Shown here piece by piece: positions 16,666 through 25,810 of a DNA stretch of 55,879 bases. The stretch is from NCBI RefSeq assembly GCF_001469875.2, contig NZ_LOPW02000017.1, positions 195,962 to 251,840 on the forward strand, in the 5' to 3' direction. Source of the DNA: Haloferax marisrubri (GTDB taxonomy: Archaea; Halobacteriota; Halobacteria; Halobacteriales; Haloferacaceae). Under the pieces are notes generated by a model. It made no database searches. It was not told where the DNA came from and saw only the letters and a list, made by a program, of their open reading frames with translations. Position 1 is the stretch's first letter. Each line of letters begins with the position of its first letter. The position numbers were made by a program, and so were the translations under genes.

Positions 16666-17688
16666 TCACTCGTTCAACAGCCGCGCAATCACGTCGTCGG
16701 GGTCGAGCCCCTCGCGCTCCGCCCGGAAGTCGAGGATGATGCGGTGTCTGATAACCGGCGGGGCCATCTCGACCACGTCCTCCCACGAGACGTGGGTGCG
16801 CCCGTGGACGAACGCCCGCGCCTTCGCGGCGAGGACGAGCGCCATGCTCGCGCGGGGACTCGCGCCGAACTCGACCTGCTCGTCTTCGCGGGTCCTGCGG
16901 ACCAGTTCGATGGTCCGGTCGCGGATGTCGTCGGAGATGGGGACCTGCCGCACGAGTTGCTGTGCGGCGAGTAGGTGCGTCCGCGGCAGGACGCGCTCGA
17001 CTTCGGGCGACGCCGCGCCCTCGGCGTACTGCTTGACGATGGTCCGCTCCTCGTCGAACTCGGGGTAGTCGACGAGAATCTTCATCAGGAAGCGGTCGGT
17101 CTGCGCCTCCGGGAGCGGGTAGGTGCCGCCCTGGTCGATGGGGTTCTGCGTCGCGAGGACGAAGAAGGGGTCCGGAAGCTCGTAGGTCTCGCCCGCGGCG
17201 GTCACCTGCTTTTCCTGCATGGCTTCGAGGAGCGCGGCCTGCGTCTTCGGCGTCGCCCGGTTTATCTCGTCGGCGAGGACGACGTTGGCGAAGATGGGGC
17301 CGCGCTCGAACACGAAGTCCCGGCCCTCCGGCGTCTCGCGGATGATTTCGGTGCCCGTGATGTCCGAGGGCATCAGGTCGGGCGTGTTCTGCACCCGCGA
17401 GAACTGCAGGTCCGTCGCGTCCGAGAGGGCGCGCACGAGCGTCGTCTTCCCCAGTCCGGGGTTCGATTCGAGCAGCGCGTTGCCGTCGCAGAGGACGCAG
17501 ACGAGCAGTCGCTCGACCACGTCGTGTTGGCCGATAATGCGCTTTCCGACCTCGTCTCTGACCGCCGCGACGCTCGCTTGGAGGTCCTCGATGCTGAGGT
17601 CGAGGTCGTCGTCTGTCTCGACCGCGATATCGCCTTCGGGCGCGGTCTGCTGTCCGTCGTCGCCGAGCCAGTCTCGTTTGTCACTCAT
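16666..17688 (-). CDS. MoxR-family AAA+ ATPase
   Basis: About 340 residues. Walker A is NPGLGKTTL (about residues 76-84), Walker B VVLADEINRA, sensor 1 FVLATQNPIDQGGTYPLPEA and the C-terminal lid ASPRASMALVLAAKARAFVHGR; this is the RavA/MVIA-MoxR clade. MoxR ATPases remodel or activate protein complexes together with vWA proteins. Its start overlaps the upstream membrane gene by 8 nt. An acidic N-terminal extension of about 35 residues precedes the domain. All ATPase residues appear intact. Confidence 0.95.
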   Translation of the reverse strand: MSDKRDWLGDDGQQTAPEGDIAVETDDDLDLSIEDLQASVAAVRDEVGKRIIGQHDVVERLLVCVLCDGNALLESNPGLGKTTLVRALSDATDLQFSRVQNTPDLMPSDITGTEIIRETPEGRDFVFERGPIFANVVLADEINRATPKTQAALLEAMQEKQVTAAGETYELPDPFFVLATQNPIDQGGTYPLPEAQTDRFLMKILVDYPEFDEERTIVKQYAEGAASPEVERVLPRTHLLAAQQLVRQVPISDDIRDRTIELVRRTREDEQVEFGASPRASMALVLAAKARAFVHGRTHVSWEDVVEMAPPVIRHRIILDFRAEREGLDPDDVIARLLNE

Positions 17689-18646
17689 CGTCGTTCTCTC
17701 GTATCTTCAGGGTGTAGTCGCGAATCAGGTCGGCCTCTTCGAGCGTGTCGTCGGCGAGGTAGCCGGCGCGCTGGCTCTCGACGGCGCTGTCGCCGCCGTA
17801 GCCGGTCGAGTCGTAGGCCGCGGCCGACGACTCCGGTCCGTCACCGCTCCCGCCGGTGCCGGCGACGGTGGCGTTCAACTGCTCCGAACCGGCGGCCACG
17901 TCCTCGGGGTCGCCGAGGATGGAACTCCCGTTCTGGAGCCCCGTCTCCTCGTCGGGTTGGTCGAGGCTGTCGCCCGCCGGGCCGCCGTCGCCGGCGAGCC
18001 CCTCGAACTGGATGTCCGAGACGGCGACTTGGATGCTCCCCGCCGAGAGGAGCAGGGCGACGACCAGCGCGCCGACGATGCGGCGGGTCGGCAGGAGTTC
18101 CACCGACGACGACTCCCGCAGGCGGGACAGCACGTCGTCGTAGAGCGCGACCGACATGCGCGAGTCGCGGTTCGGGTTCCCCTCGTCGGCGACGAGGTCG
18201 CGGGCGGTCCGAAGCGCCTCGGCGACCGAGGGGTTCACCGCCTCGAACTGCTCGACCGGCGGCACCCGCATCAGGATGAGGTACTCCGCGACGCCGACGA
18301 GGACGCCCACCGCGAGGGCGATTGGGACGGCGACGTGGACCGAGACGGCCGGGTCGACCCTCGGGAGGAAGCCGAGCGACACCGCCGACTGGATGGGTAA
18401 CTCGACGACCCGGAACGCGATGTTCGCCAACAGCGTCGCGACCGCGGCATCGACGACGCTGGAGACGACGGCCGCCTTCACGGCTTCCCGGCGGACTTCG
18501 GTGACGGCGTCGGCCATCTCCTCGCGACGGGTGGCCCCCGCGTCCGAGTCGGCGGCCGAGGCGGTCGCGTCAGTTGCGCCGGTCGCGTCGGATGCGTCAG
18601 GTGCGTCGTCGTCGGTGCCCGGTTCGGGCGGGGGCGATTCAGACAC
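17681..18646 (-). CDS. Operon membrane protein with acidic N-terminus and three TM segments
   Basis: About 321 residues, family not certain. It has an Asp/Ala/Thr-rich leader (residues 1-40), one hydrophobic stretch near 55-80, a second near 95-125, a cytosolic helix-rich part (VNPSVAEALRTARDLVADEG), then a third segment (IVGALVVALLLSAGSIQVAV) and a C-terminal extracellular or lumenal domain of about 110 residues rich in Gly, Ser and Asp. Overlaps on both sides (8 nt each) show it belongs to the MoxR/vWA operon. It probably anchors that complex; I cannot give a molecular role. Confidence 0.7.
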   Translation of the reverse strand: MSESPPPEPGTDDDAPDASDATGATDATASAADSDAGATRREEMADAVTEVRREAVKAAVVSSVVDAAVATLLANIAFRVVELPIQSAVSLGFLPRVDPAVSVHVAVPIALAVGVLVGVAEYLILMRVPPVEQFEAVNPSVAEALRTARDLVADEGNPNRDSRMSVALYDDVLSRLRESSSVELLPTRRIVGALVVALLLSAGSIQVAVSDIQFEGLAGDGGPAGDSLDQPDEETGLQNGSSILGDPEDVAAGSEQLNATVAGTGGSGDGPESSAAAYDSTGYGGDSAVESQRAGYLADDTLEEADLIRDYTLKIRENDDE

Positions 18647-19262
18647 CGCTGCACACCGCCGGTTCGTTGCCGTCTTCGAACTCGGAACAGGCCCGCCGGA
18701 GGTCGGCTTCGAGGTCGTCGACCTGGTCTTCGAGGTCGGCGATGTCGGACTGGAGCGTCTCTATCTCGGTCTCCAGTTCGGCGTTCGTCTCCTCGAGTTC
18801 CTCGTTTTCCGCTTCGAGGCCGTCTATCTGGTTTTCGAGTCGGTTGCGCTGTTCTTCGAGGGTGTCGAGCGTCGCCGTGAGTTCGTTGATTCGGCTCCGG
18901 GCGTCTCGGAGGCTGCTTTCCGTCTCTTGGAGCTCGCTCCGCGCCGACGACAGCTCGTTTTGGGTCGATTCGAGCTGTGACTCCGTGTCTTCGAGGTTGT
19001 TCGAGACCTGCGAGACGTCGCCGCGGGTGCGTTCGAGGCTGCTGTTCAACTCCTGTAGCTCCGCCTGCGTCGCCGACAGATTTTGTCTGGTTTCTGAAAG
19101 GTCCTGTTCGAGCGCCTCGTTTCGCTCGCGCAACTGCTCGTTTTGCTGGTCGAGCGAGTCGACCGAGTACTGGTAGAACATCGTCGCGCCGACGGTTCCG
19201 GCGGTGAGGAGGACGACGACGAGGACGAGACCGAGGTTCAGGGACCGACCCAGGGCACTCAT
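18639..19262 (-). CDS. Membrane-anchored coiled-coil protein
   Basis: 207 residues: one transmembrane helix (GLVLVVVLLTAGTVGATMFY, about 11-30) then a nearly unbroken coiled coil of about 150 residues made of Leu/Asn/Glu/Gln heptads, ending in a short tail with two Cys (RRACSEFEDGNEPAVCSGV). It can reach out from the membrane as a long stalk or tether. The final Cys pair could form a disulfide if outside the cell. Its ATG overlaps the stop of the large vWA gene by 4 nt (ATGA). Unique sequence with no assignable enzyme role; it fits as a scaffold for the neighbouring vWA proteins. Confidence 0.78.
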   Translation of the reverse strand: MSALGRSLNLGLVLVVVLLTAGTVGATMFYQYSVDSLDQQNEQLRERNEALEQDLSETRQNLSATQAELQELNSSLERTRGDVSQVSNNLEDTESQLESTQNELSSARSELQETESSLRDARSRINELTATLDTLEEQRNRLENQIDGLEAENEELEETNAELETEIETLQSDIADLEDQVDDLEADLRRACSEFEDGNEPAVCSGV

Positions 19263-21715
19263 ATCAAACCACCTTCACTTTGCGTTCGACCCCGATACAC
19301 TTGAAGACGCCGGACGAGCACCTCAGCGAGGTAGAGGAGGAACGCGGCGGCGACGAACGCGGCCGCCCAGTCGTCGCGGACGGGTTGGACGCCGGCGGCG
19401 CTGTCGCGGGCGGAGGCGGCGATTTCGGCCGCGTCCTCGGGGTCGTACATCGTCCCGCCGCTGTCGGAGACGGCGGCTTCGAGCGCGGCCGAGCGGCCGA
19501 ACCCGGCGTACTCGACGGGGTAGTTCACCGCGAAGGCGGTGTCGAGCACGTCCCGATAGCCCGTCTCAGTAGGGACGACCGTCGCCTCGTAGACGCCGGG
19601 GCTGACCGCCGAGAAGGACAGTCCTTCGACGCCCCGCGGCCGCTCGCCGCCGCGGTAGACGACGGTCGTCGGCTGGTCGAGACGGGTGTCCGACACCTCG
19701 GCGACGCCGGACGCCTTCCGCTCGGGGTCGCCGATGACGTAGTTCGTGGACTTCGTGAGCAGGAGCGAGTCGGGGCTCTGGAGCAGGCCGTCGAGCGTGC
19801 CGTCGCCCGCGTACGTCGTGATGGTGGCGACGCGGCCGAGGCCGTAGCGCCACGACGCCACCGCGGGGGTGCCGTCGTCGGCCGCGACGAGGAAGTTCGC
19901 GCCGCTCCTGACAGACACGTCGTTGACGCTGCCGGGGTTCGCGGTCAGTTCGACGCCGGCGGTGACGAAGTCGTTCTGGTCGACGACCGTGAGGCCGTCG
20001 CCGGCGTACTGGCGGTTCGACCCGCCGAAGAGGATGCGGAGCCGGTCGGTCTCGTCGGCCCTGAGGTAGTTCCCGCCGGACGCCCGCGCGATGGTCCTGA
20101 GAGTCTGCTCGTTCGGGCTCGGGCCGGTCCCGATGGTGATGACGCGGACGCCGTCGCGGCCGAGTTGGTCCGCGACCGTCGCGGCGTCCTGGAACCGGTC
20201 GTGACCGTCGCTGATGAGGATAATCGTCCCGCGCCTGTCGCCGAGTTGCTGGGCCGCGCCTTCGAGGCCGACGGCGATGTCGGTCGCGCCGCCGGACTGG
20301 AGGCGGCGGATGAGGTCGGCGGTCGACTCGCGGTTCGGCCCGAGCGGGCGGAGCGGCGAGACCTCGTAGGCGCGGTAGTTGAAGCCGACGATGCCGACCT
20401 GATTCTCGTCGCCGAGTTGGTCGAGCGCGTCGAGCGCGACCGACTTCTGGACGCGCATGCCGCTTTCCGCGCTCCCGGACACGTCGATGGCGAAGACGAG
20501 GTTCGTCTGCTGGGACGTGCCCTCGCCGGTCGTGACCGGGAGCATCGACGCGAGGCTCGACCCGTCGTAGCCGCCGTTTTCGAACGAGTTGCGCCCGCCG
20601 ACGGTCAGCAGGCCGCCGCCGTCGATGACGAACCGCTGGAGCGCATCGGTGTTGCCCACGTCCTCGGCGCGGATGTCCTGTAGGACGACGGCGTGGTACG
20701 ACGAGAGGTCCGCGGGGACGGCCTCGGCGGTCTCCACGTCGTACAGCTGCGAGAGGTAGTCGCGGAACGGGTAGTCGCCGCGGGAGACGTACAGCACCCG
20801 CGGCGGCTCGACCACGCGGACCGTCTTGCGGAACACGTCGTTCGTCTGGAAGCGGTCGTCGCTCTCGATGCGGGCGGTGACGCGGTGGGTGCCGGTGGTC
20901 TCGAACGTCTGGGAGAACTCGACGGCCCCGCTGGTGTTGACCGTCTCGCGGGCGACCGCCTCGCCGTCGACCTCCACGACGAGTTCGACGGTCGCGCGTT
21001 CGACGTCGTCGGGGACGACCCCGTCGACTTGCGCGAGGAAGGCGTTTTCGACGCCGACGCTGGTCTTCGACGGGCCGCTGACGGTGACGTAGTGTTCGGT
21101 GTCGGTCGGTTCGGGCGCGACCGCGCTCACGGTCGCGTTGAGGTCGCGGGCGAGCGTCGTCGCGGAGGCGAGACTCCGCCCCGAGGTGACCCGCCCGTCG
21201 GAGACGAGGACGACCGTCCCGTCCGGCCTGAGGTTAGCCGCGACGGCGTCTCCGATAGGCGACTCCTCGCCGCGGGCGACGGTCGAAGTCGTGACGGGGA
21301 CGCCCTCGGCTTCGATGTCCGCCGCGAGTTGCGACGCCACGTCCTCGGTGACGGCCGCGCTGTCGGAGTCGTCGACGAGGAGCGTCACCTGCGGGTCGCC
21401 GTCGGTCATCCGCGTCGTGACGGTGTACGGCCCCGCGGCCGCGACGACCAAGAGGACGACGACGAGGAACCGGGACGCGAACAGGAGCCTGCGGGAGCGC
21501 CTGCCAGCCGTCCCGTCGGCCCCGCGGAAGATGAGCGCCCACGCGAGGAGCGCGGCCACGGGGAGCGCGACGAGGAACAGCGGGCGCTGGATGCCGAGCG
21601 TCCGCCCGGCGGCCTCGACCGTCCACGCGAGGGGCGTCGTCGCGGCGGCGGGAGTCGTGGCGGCGACGGCGTCGAGCGCTGTCAGCGCGGCGGACGCCGA
21701 GCCGAGCGCCGCCAT
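19259..21715 (-). CDS. Large vWA membrane protein with glutamine-amidotransferase-like domain
   Basis: 818 residues. Two or three N-terminal membrane segments (LFLVALPVAALLAWALIFRG, LLFASRFLVVVLLVVAAAG) are followed by a beta-rich region, a class-I GATase-like segment around VVLQDIRAEDVGNTDALQRF with VIDGGGLLTVGGRNSFENGG, then a vWA domain starting NLVFAIDVSGSAESGMRVQ, whose DxSxS MIDAS motif is complete. A C-terminal TM helix lies near AAFVAAAFLLYLAEVLV. This is the BatB/YegL-like large subunit type found beside MoxR. Its ATG overlaps the TGA of the upstream BatA-like gene (TGATG). Confidence 0.88.
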   Translation of the reverse strand: MAALGSASAALTALDAVAATTPAAATTPLAWTVEAAGRTLGIQRPLFLVALPVAALLAWALIFRGADGTAGRRSRRLLFASRFLVVVLLVVAAAGPYTVTTRMTDGDPQVTLLVDDSDSAAVTEDVASQLAADIEAEGVPVTTSTVARGEESPIGDAVAANLRPDGTVVLVSDGRVTSGRSLASATTLARDLNATVSAVAPEPTDTEHYVTVSGPSKTSVGVENAFLAQVDGVVPDDVERATVELVVEVDGEAVARETVNTSGAVEFSQTFETTGTHRVTARIESDDRFQTNDVFRKTVRVVEPPRVLYVSRGDYPFRDYLSQLYDVETAEAVPADLSSYHAVVLQDIRAEDVGNTDALQRFVIDGGGLLTVGGRNSFENGGYDGSSLASMLPVTTGEGTSQQTNLVFAIDVSGSAESGMRVQKSVALDALDQLGDENQVGIVGFNYRAYEVSPLRPLGPNRESTADLIRRLQSGGATDIAVGLEGAAQQLGDRRGTIILISDGHDRFQDAATVADQLGRDGVRVITIGTGPSPNEQTLRTIARASGGNYLRADETDRLRILFGGSNRQYAGDGLTVVDQNDFVTAGVELTANPGSVNDVSVRSGANFLVAADDGTPAVASWRYGLGRVATITTYAGDGTLDGLLQSPDSLLLTKSTNYVIGDPERKASGVAEVSDTRLDQPTTVVYRGGERPRGVEGLSFSAVSPGVYEATVVPTETGYRDVLDTAFAVNYPVEYAGFGRSAALEAAVSDSGGTMYDPEDAAEIAASARDSAAGVQPVRDDWAAAFVAAAFLLYLAEVLVRRLQVYRGRTQSEGGLI

Positions 21716-23511
21716 CAGAGGTCACCCCGCCGGCGCAGGTAGGCCAATTCGAGCATCGTCGCCGCGAGCGCGACTAACGCGGCCCACTCGGTGAGCGGGT
21801 CCGGCACGTCGCGCTCTTCGACCCGAGTCGGGTAGTCCGAGGGGGCCGACTCGCCGTCCAGCGGCGCGGCGACCACGTCTGACTCGGCCTCGCTGAGGAG
21901 CGACGCCGCGAACCGCTCGTCGCCGACGCGGTAGAAGCCGGCGTCGGCGAGGCGGACCTCGGGGCCGGTCGCCTCGCCGCCGGGCGTCTCGACGGTCTGG
22001 TTCGCGCCCGCCGCGAGCGACCCGCCGGTCGCCCGGTTCAGCTCGGAGAGCGTCGAGCGCCCGGCGAGGTAGAACACCGAGCGCTTCCAGAACACGGGGT
22101 ACTGGTAGTTGTACTTGAACGCCGAGCTGTCCTCCATGAAGCCGTAGTAGAGGACGCGGCCGGCCCCGCGGCGCTCGACGGCGACGAGCGAGGTGCCGCC
22201 GGTCGTGGTCACGAGCGACTGGCCCGCGCGGAGGTCGCCCGCGACGTACTCGGTCGGCGGCGGGAAGGTGATGTCGCGGGTTATCTCGTGGCTCTCGACG
22301 GTCCCGATGGTCGGGTTCGTCTCGATGCTCGCCTGCGAGACGAGCTGGAGGTCGCCGTAGCTCGGCGACTCCTCTTGGGCCTGAATCGCCACGCCGCCGC
22401 CGTCGGCGACGACCTCGCGGCCGGCCTCGACGTTGCCCGAGAGCAGGCGACCGGGGTTGACGTTGCTGTAGATAATCACGTCGTAGTTCGTCGAGACGGC
22501 CGTCGGCGGGTTGTCCACGGTCAGCGACACCTCGGGAATGACCGACAGCGCGGCCGTCAGGTAGCGGTTCTCGTCGTTCGTGAGGACGAGCACGTCCACC
22601 GAGGCGTCCTCGGGGGCCGCGACGTACAGCGCGTCGTCGGTCGGGAAGGCGTCGCCCGGCGAGAGTTCGGCGCGCCCGCCGCCCGCGGGAACGGGGAGCG
22701 TCGCGGTCGCCACGTCGCCGGGGTCCATGCGAACCTCTCGGGTGGCTCCGGCGAGCGAGAGCGTCCGCGTCGCCGCCGAGTCGCCGTAGTTCTTCACCGT
22801 CACGGTGACGTTCGCGCCGGAGAAGCGCCGGTCGACGATGCCGACGTTGCCTTGTCCGCCGCCCGCGAACTGCTGGAGTTCGACCACGAGGCCGCGGGCG
22901 CGGGCCTCGCGGACCGCGTCGCTCCACGGCGAGTCGTCCGCGAAGTCGCTCAGAACGACGACGCGGGCGTCCTCGCCGGCGATGGAGGCGGCGGCGGTAA
23001 TCGCGGAGCGCAGGTCGCCGGGGGCCGCGCTCGCTCGCAGGCCGTCGAGGGCGGCGCGGGCGTCGGTCGCGCTCCCCCGGCGGAGCACCACGTTCGCGTT
23101 CGCGCCCGCCGCGACGACCGACGTCGTGCCGGAGACCTCGTCTCGTGCCGCCGCGAGGGCGCTGTCGAATCGGGTCCCCCCGCCGTCGCGGACGCCCATG
23201 CTCGCGCTCGTGTCCACGACGAGGACGGTCTCTTGGACCGTCTCCGACTCGGGAACCAGCACGTACGGCGTCGCCAGCGAGCCGACGAGCGCGACGAGCG
23301 CGAGCAGTTGGATGAGGAGCAGCAGGCTCCGGAGCAGGCGGTCGAAGATGGGGTTCGAGGCGTTTCGTCCCGCCGAGTCCGCGAGGAACCGGAAGGTCGG
23401 GAGGGTGCGGCGGACCGGCTCCGGCCGCAGCAGATAGAGGATGACGAGGGGGACCGCCCCGAGGAGGGCGACCAGCCCGAGGGGAAACAAGAAGAACTCG
23501 TCGAGGACCAT
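21715..23511 (-). CDS. BatA/vWA-domain membrane protein, first gene of the MoxR operon
   Basis: About 598 residues. The ATG at 23511 starts the BatA N-terminal signature FFLFPLGLVALLGAVPLVIL with LLRPEPVRRTLPTFRFL; a longer frame upstream is non-homologous and AT-rich promoter DNA. Two TM helices flank this block, then a vWA domain follows (VLVVDTSASMGVRDGGGTRF, intact DxSxS), a CARDB-like beta domain (ANVTVTVKNYGDSAATRTLS) and a C-terminal TM helix. It is the promoter-proximal gene of six overlapping genes and so probably sets their expression. Confidence 0.9.
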   Translation of the reverse strand: MVLDEFFLFPLGLVALLGAVPLVILYLLRPEPVRRTLPTFRFLADSAGRNASNPIFDRLLRSLLLLIQLLALVALVGSLATPYVLVPESETVQETVLVVDTSASMGVRDGGGTRFDSALAAARDEVSGTTSVVAAGANANVVLRRGSATDARAALDGLRASAAPGDLRSAITAAASIAGEDARVVVLSDFADDSPWSDAVREARARGLVVELQQFAGGGQGNVGIVDRRFSGANVTVTVKNYGDSAATRTLSLAGATREVRMDPGDVATATLPVPAGGGRAELSPGDAFPTDDALYVAAPEDASVDVLVLTNDENRYLTAALSVIPEVSLTVDNPPTAVSTNYDVIIYSNVNPGRLLSGNVEAGREVVADGGGVAIQAQEESPSYGDLQLVSQASIETNPTIGTVESHEITRDITFPPPTEYVAGDLRAGQSLVTTTGGTSLVAVERRGAGRVLYYGFMEDSSAFKYNYQYPVFWKRSVFYLAGRSTLSELNRATGGSLAAGANQTVETPGGEATGPEVRLADAGFYRVGDERFAASLLSEAESDVVAAPLDGESAPSDYPTRVEERDVPDPLTEWAALVALAATMLELAYLRRRGDL

Positions 23512-23740
23512 GCCCGACCCGTGGCGCGCCTTCGGTATGGCTGTTTCCCTATTAATTGACACGTTCCGAAATATCGACCTATCGGAATACGTGAACGTTC
23601 GAGGCGCTCGCGGGGGCGATTCGGCAAATGGATTACTGTGGGACATTAGTCTGTCAGATAAAAGTACGTCATTGCATAACAATGCTCTTGAATTATAACA
23701 CGACACAATTTTATGCTCTAAAGTTATTTGTCGAGCTACG
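23512..23740. promoter_or_regulatory. AT-rich divergent promoter region between vWA operon and nhaC
   Basis: It lies between divergent starts at 23511 (minus) and 23741 (plus). TTTTATG at 23709-23715 is placed for a leaderless nhaC start, and ATTAAT near 23551 may serve the vWA operon. Inverted repeats are CATTG...CAATG (23670-23684), GAACGTTC (23593-23600) and TTCCGA...TCGGAA (23564-23587). No coding frame is convincing. Confidence 0.5.
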
Positions 23741-25198
23741 ATGGGAACTGATAGGTACACACCGCGGTCGTACGACGACATCGCCCCGGACCAGCGCCCG
23801 ACGCTGAAACAGGCGCTCGTTCCGGTGCTCGGACTCGTCGCCTTCCTCGGAGTCGGGTCGGCGTGGCTGGGACTCGACCCACACATCCCCCTCATCTGGA
23901 GTATCGCGCTGGTCGGCCTCCTCGGCCGGTTCGTCTGGGGCTACACCTGGGAGGACCTCTACGAGGGCATCGAACGCAGTCTCGCGATGGGACTACAGGC
24001 GATTCTCATCCTGTTTACCATCTACGGCGTCGTCTCGACGTGGGTCGCCGCGGGGACGATTCCGGCGCTGATGTACTACGGCCTCGACCTGCTGTCGCCG
24101 CAGGTGTTCCTGCCGGCGACCGCCCTCCTCGTCGGTATCGCCACCTTCGCCATCGGTTCGTCGTGGACCGCGGTCGGCACCCTCGGCGTCGCCTTCATCG
24201 GCATCGGCTCGGGCCTCGGCGTCCCCGAACCGATGACCGCCGGCGCGATTCTCACCGGCGCGTACGCGGGTGACAAGCAGTCGCCGCTGTCGGACACGAC
24301 GAACCTCGCGGCCGCCGTCACGAACACCGACCTCTACGACCACATCCGCGCGATGCAGAGCGGGACGGCCGTCGCGTTCGGCCTCTCGCTCGTCGGCTTC
24401 GTCGTCCTCAGCCTCGGTATCACCGGGACGATTCCCGCCGGCCAAATCACCGAGATTCAGACCGCGCTCGCCTCCTCGTACGACATCACGCTCCTCGCGT
24501 TCCTGCCGCTCGCGGTCACCTTCGGCCTCGCCGCGGCGGGCTACCCCGCGCTGACCGTCCTCCTCGCCGGCGCGTTCGCCGGCGCGTTCACGAGCATCCT
24601 CGTGCAGGGAGCGTCGTTCGTCACGGCGTGGCAGACGTTCATGAGCGGCACCGGCCCGGAGACCGGGTCCGAACTCGTCAACAGCCTGCTCGCGTCTGGC
24701 GGCGTCTCCGGTTCCGCGTGGACCATCGCCGTCGTCGTCGCGGCGCTGACGCTCGGCGGCCTGCTCGAACAGACGGGTGTGCTCGCCGTCCTCGCTCACC
24801 GACTCCAGCGCGGCATGCGGAGCCCGCGCCTACTCGTCGCTTCCACCGGCATCTCGGCGATGCTGACCAACGCGCTCACCGCCCAGCAGTACATGAGTAT
24901 CGTCGTCCCCGGCATGACGCTCCGCGACACCTACGACGAGTTCGGCCTCGACAGTTCGGACCTCTCGCAGGCCATCGAGTCCGCCGGGACGCCGACCGGC
25001 GCGCTCCTCCCGTGGCACGCCGGCGGCGCGTACATGGCCGGCGTCCTCGGCGTCTCGACCCTCCAGTACGCTCCGTACTACATGTTCGGCTACCTCTCGC
25101 CGCTCGTGCTGTTCGCCTTCGTCCTCGCTGGCGTCGGCTTCTCGGGGAACAGCACGGCACAGCCCGGTCCCGCCGCTCCGGCGTCGGACGACGACTGA
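23741..25198 (+). CDS. nhaC: NhaC-family Na+/H+ antiporter
   Basis: 485 residues, about eleven to twelve hydrophobic segments. The NhaC block GAILTGAYAGDKQSPLSDTTN and NLAAAVTNTDLYDHIRAMQ is conserved, as is the late STGISAMLTNALTAQQYM with GTPTGALLPWHAGGAYMAGV. Members exchange Na+ for H+; some paralogues swap malate/lactate or amino acids, so the substrate pair is not certain. Salt homeostasis is expected in a halophile. The start follows a good TATA element and gives MGTDRYTPRSYDDIAPDQRP. Confidence 0.9.
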   Translation: MGTDRYTPRSYDDIAPDQRPTLKQALVPVLGLVAFLGVGSAWLGLDPHIPLIWSIALVGLLGRFVWGYTWEDLYEGIERSLAMGLQAILILFTIYGVVSTWVAAGTIPALMYYGLDLLSPQVFLPATALLVGIATFAIGSSWTAVGTLGVAFIGIGSGLGVPEPMTAGAILTGAYAGDKQSPLSDTTNLAAAVTNTDLYDHIRAMQSGTAVAFGLSLVGFVVLSLGITGTIPAGQITEIQTALASSYDITLLAFLPLAVTFGLAAAGYPALTVLLAGAFAGAFTSILVQGASFVTAWQTFMSGTGPETGSELVNSLLASGGVSGSAWTIAVVVAALTLGGLLEQTGVLAVLAHRLQRGMRSPRLLVASTGISAMLTNALTAQQYMSIVVPGMTLRDTYDEFGLDSSDLSQAIESAGTPTGALLPWHAGGAYMAGVLGVSTLQYAPYYMFGYLSPLVLFAFVLAGVGFSGNSTAQPGPAAPASDDD

Positions 25199-25240
25199 CG
25201 CGACGCGAACCCGCGCCGCGAACCGAACACTACCGTTTTC

Positions 25241-25810
25241 TCACCGCTCTACCGCCGCTCTGAGCGCCCGCACCTCGTCGCGGACGGCGACCCACTGTTC
25301 GACCGACCCGGGGAGTTCGTCGCGGCCGTCGTGCCCCTCGATTCGGTCGCGCACGGCACCAGGGTCGTCAACGTCCTCGAAGCGGATTGCGCCGCCGCCC
25401 GCGGCCTCGACCGAGACGGTCCCGTAGCCGAACAGCGACCCCGCAACGCCCTGCGAGAGCGCGCTGTTCTGGACGCGGTCGAGCGAGACGCGCTGGACCG
25501 TCCGAGAGAGGACGCCCGTCTTCCGGTAGAGCGCCCGGTCGGTGACGACGAAGCGCGTGTTGGTGACCCGGAGGTACGACCACGCCGGGAGGAAGAAGCC
25601 AACGAGGCCGACGACCGCGAGTTCGGGCACACCGTTCGCGGCGGCCGCGACGGCCGCAACGACGACGACGGAGAGCCCGACGACGGCCGCGGGGATGACG
25701 GTCTGTATCCGCGGCCGACCCTCCCAGCGGACGGTCTCGTCGTCGCCGCGGGCCAGCCAGTCGTCGATGGCCGCGACGGCCTCCGAGTCGGTCGCTGAGT
25801 CGGCCGTCAT
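25241..25810 (-). CDS. Bacterial-type PH domain protein (YdbS-like), first paralogue
   Basis: 189 residues. Two TM segments (VVVAAVAAAANG and ELAVVGLVGFFLPAWSYL) flank a hairpin, then the bPH_2 domain: YLRVTNTRFVVTDRALYRKT, GVLSRTVQRVSLDRVQNSAL, followed by GYGTVSVEAAGG. Such proteins are membrane attached and poorly understood. It overlaps the next gene by 4 nt and is its paralogue, so the two may form a heteromer. An Arg/Leu tail ends the protein. Confidence 0.85.
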   Translation of the reverse strand: MTADSATDSEAVAAIDDWLARGDDETVRWEGRPRIQTVIPAAVVGLSVVVVAAVAAAANGVPELAVVGLVGFFLPAWSYLRVTNTRFVVTDRALYRKTGVLSRTVQRVSLDRVQNSALSQGVAGSLFGYGTVSVEAAGGGAIRFEDVDDPGAVRDRIEGHDGRDELPGSVEQWVAVRDEVRALRAAVER

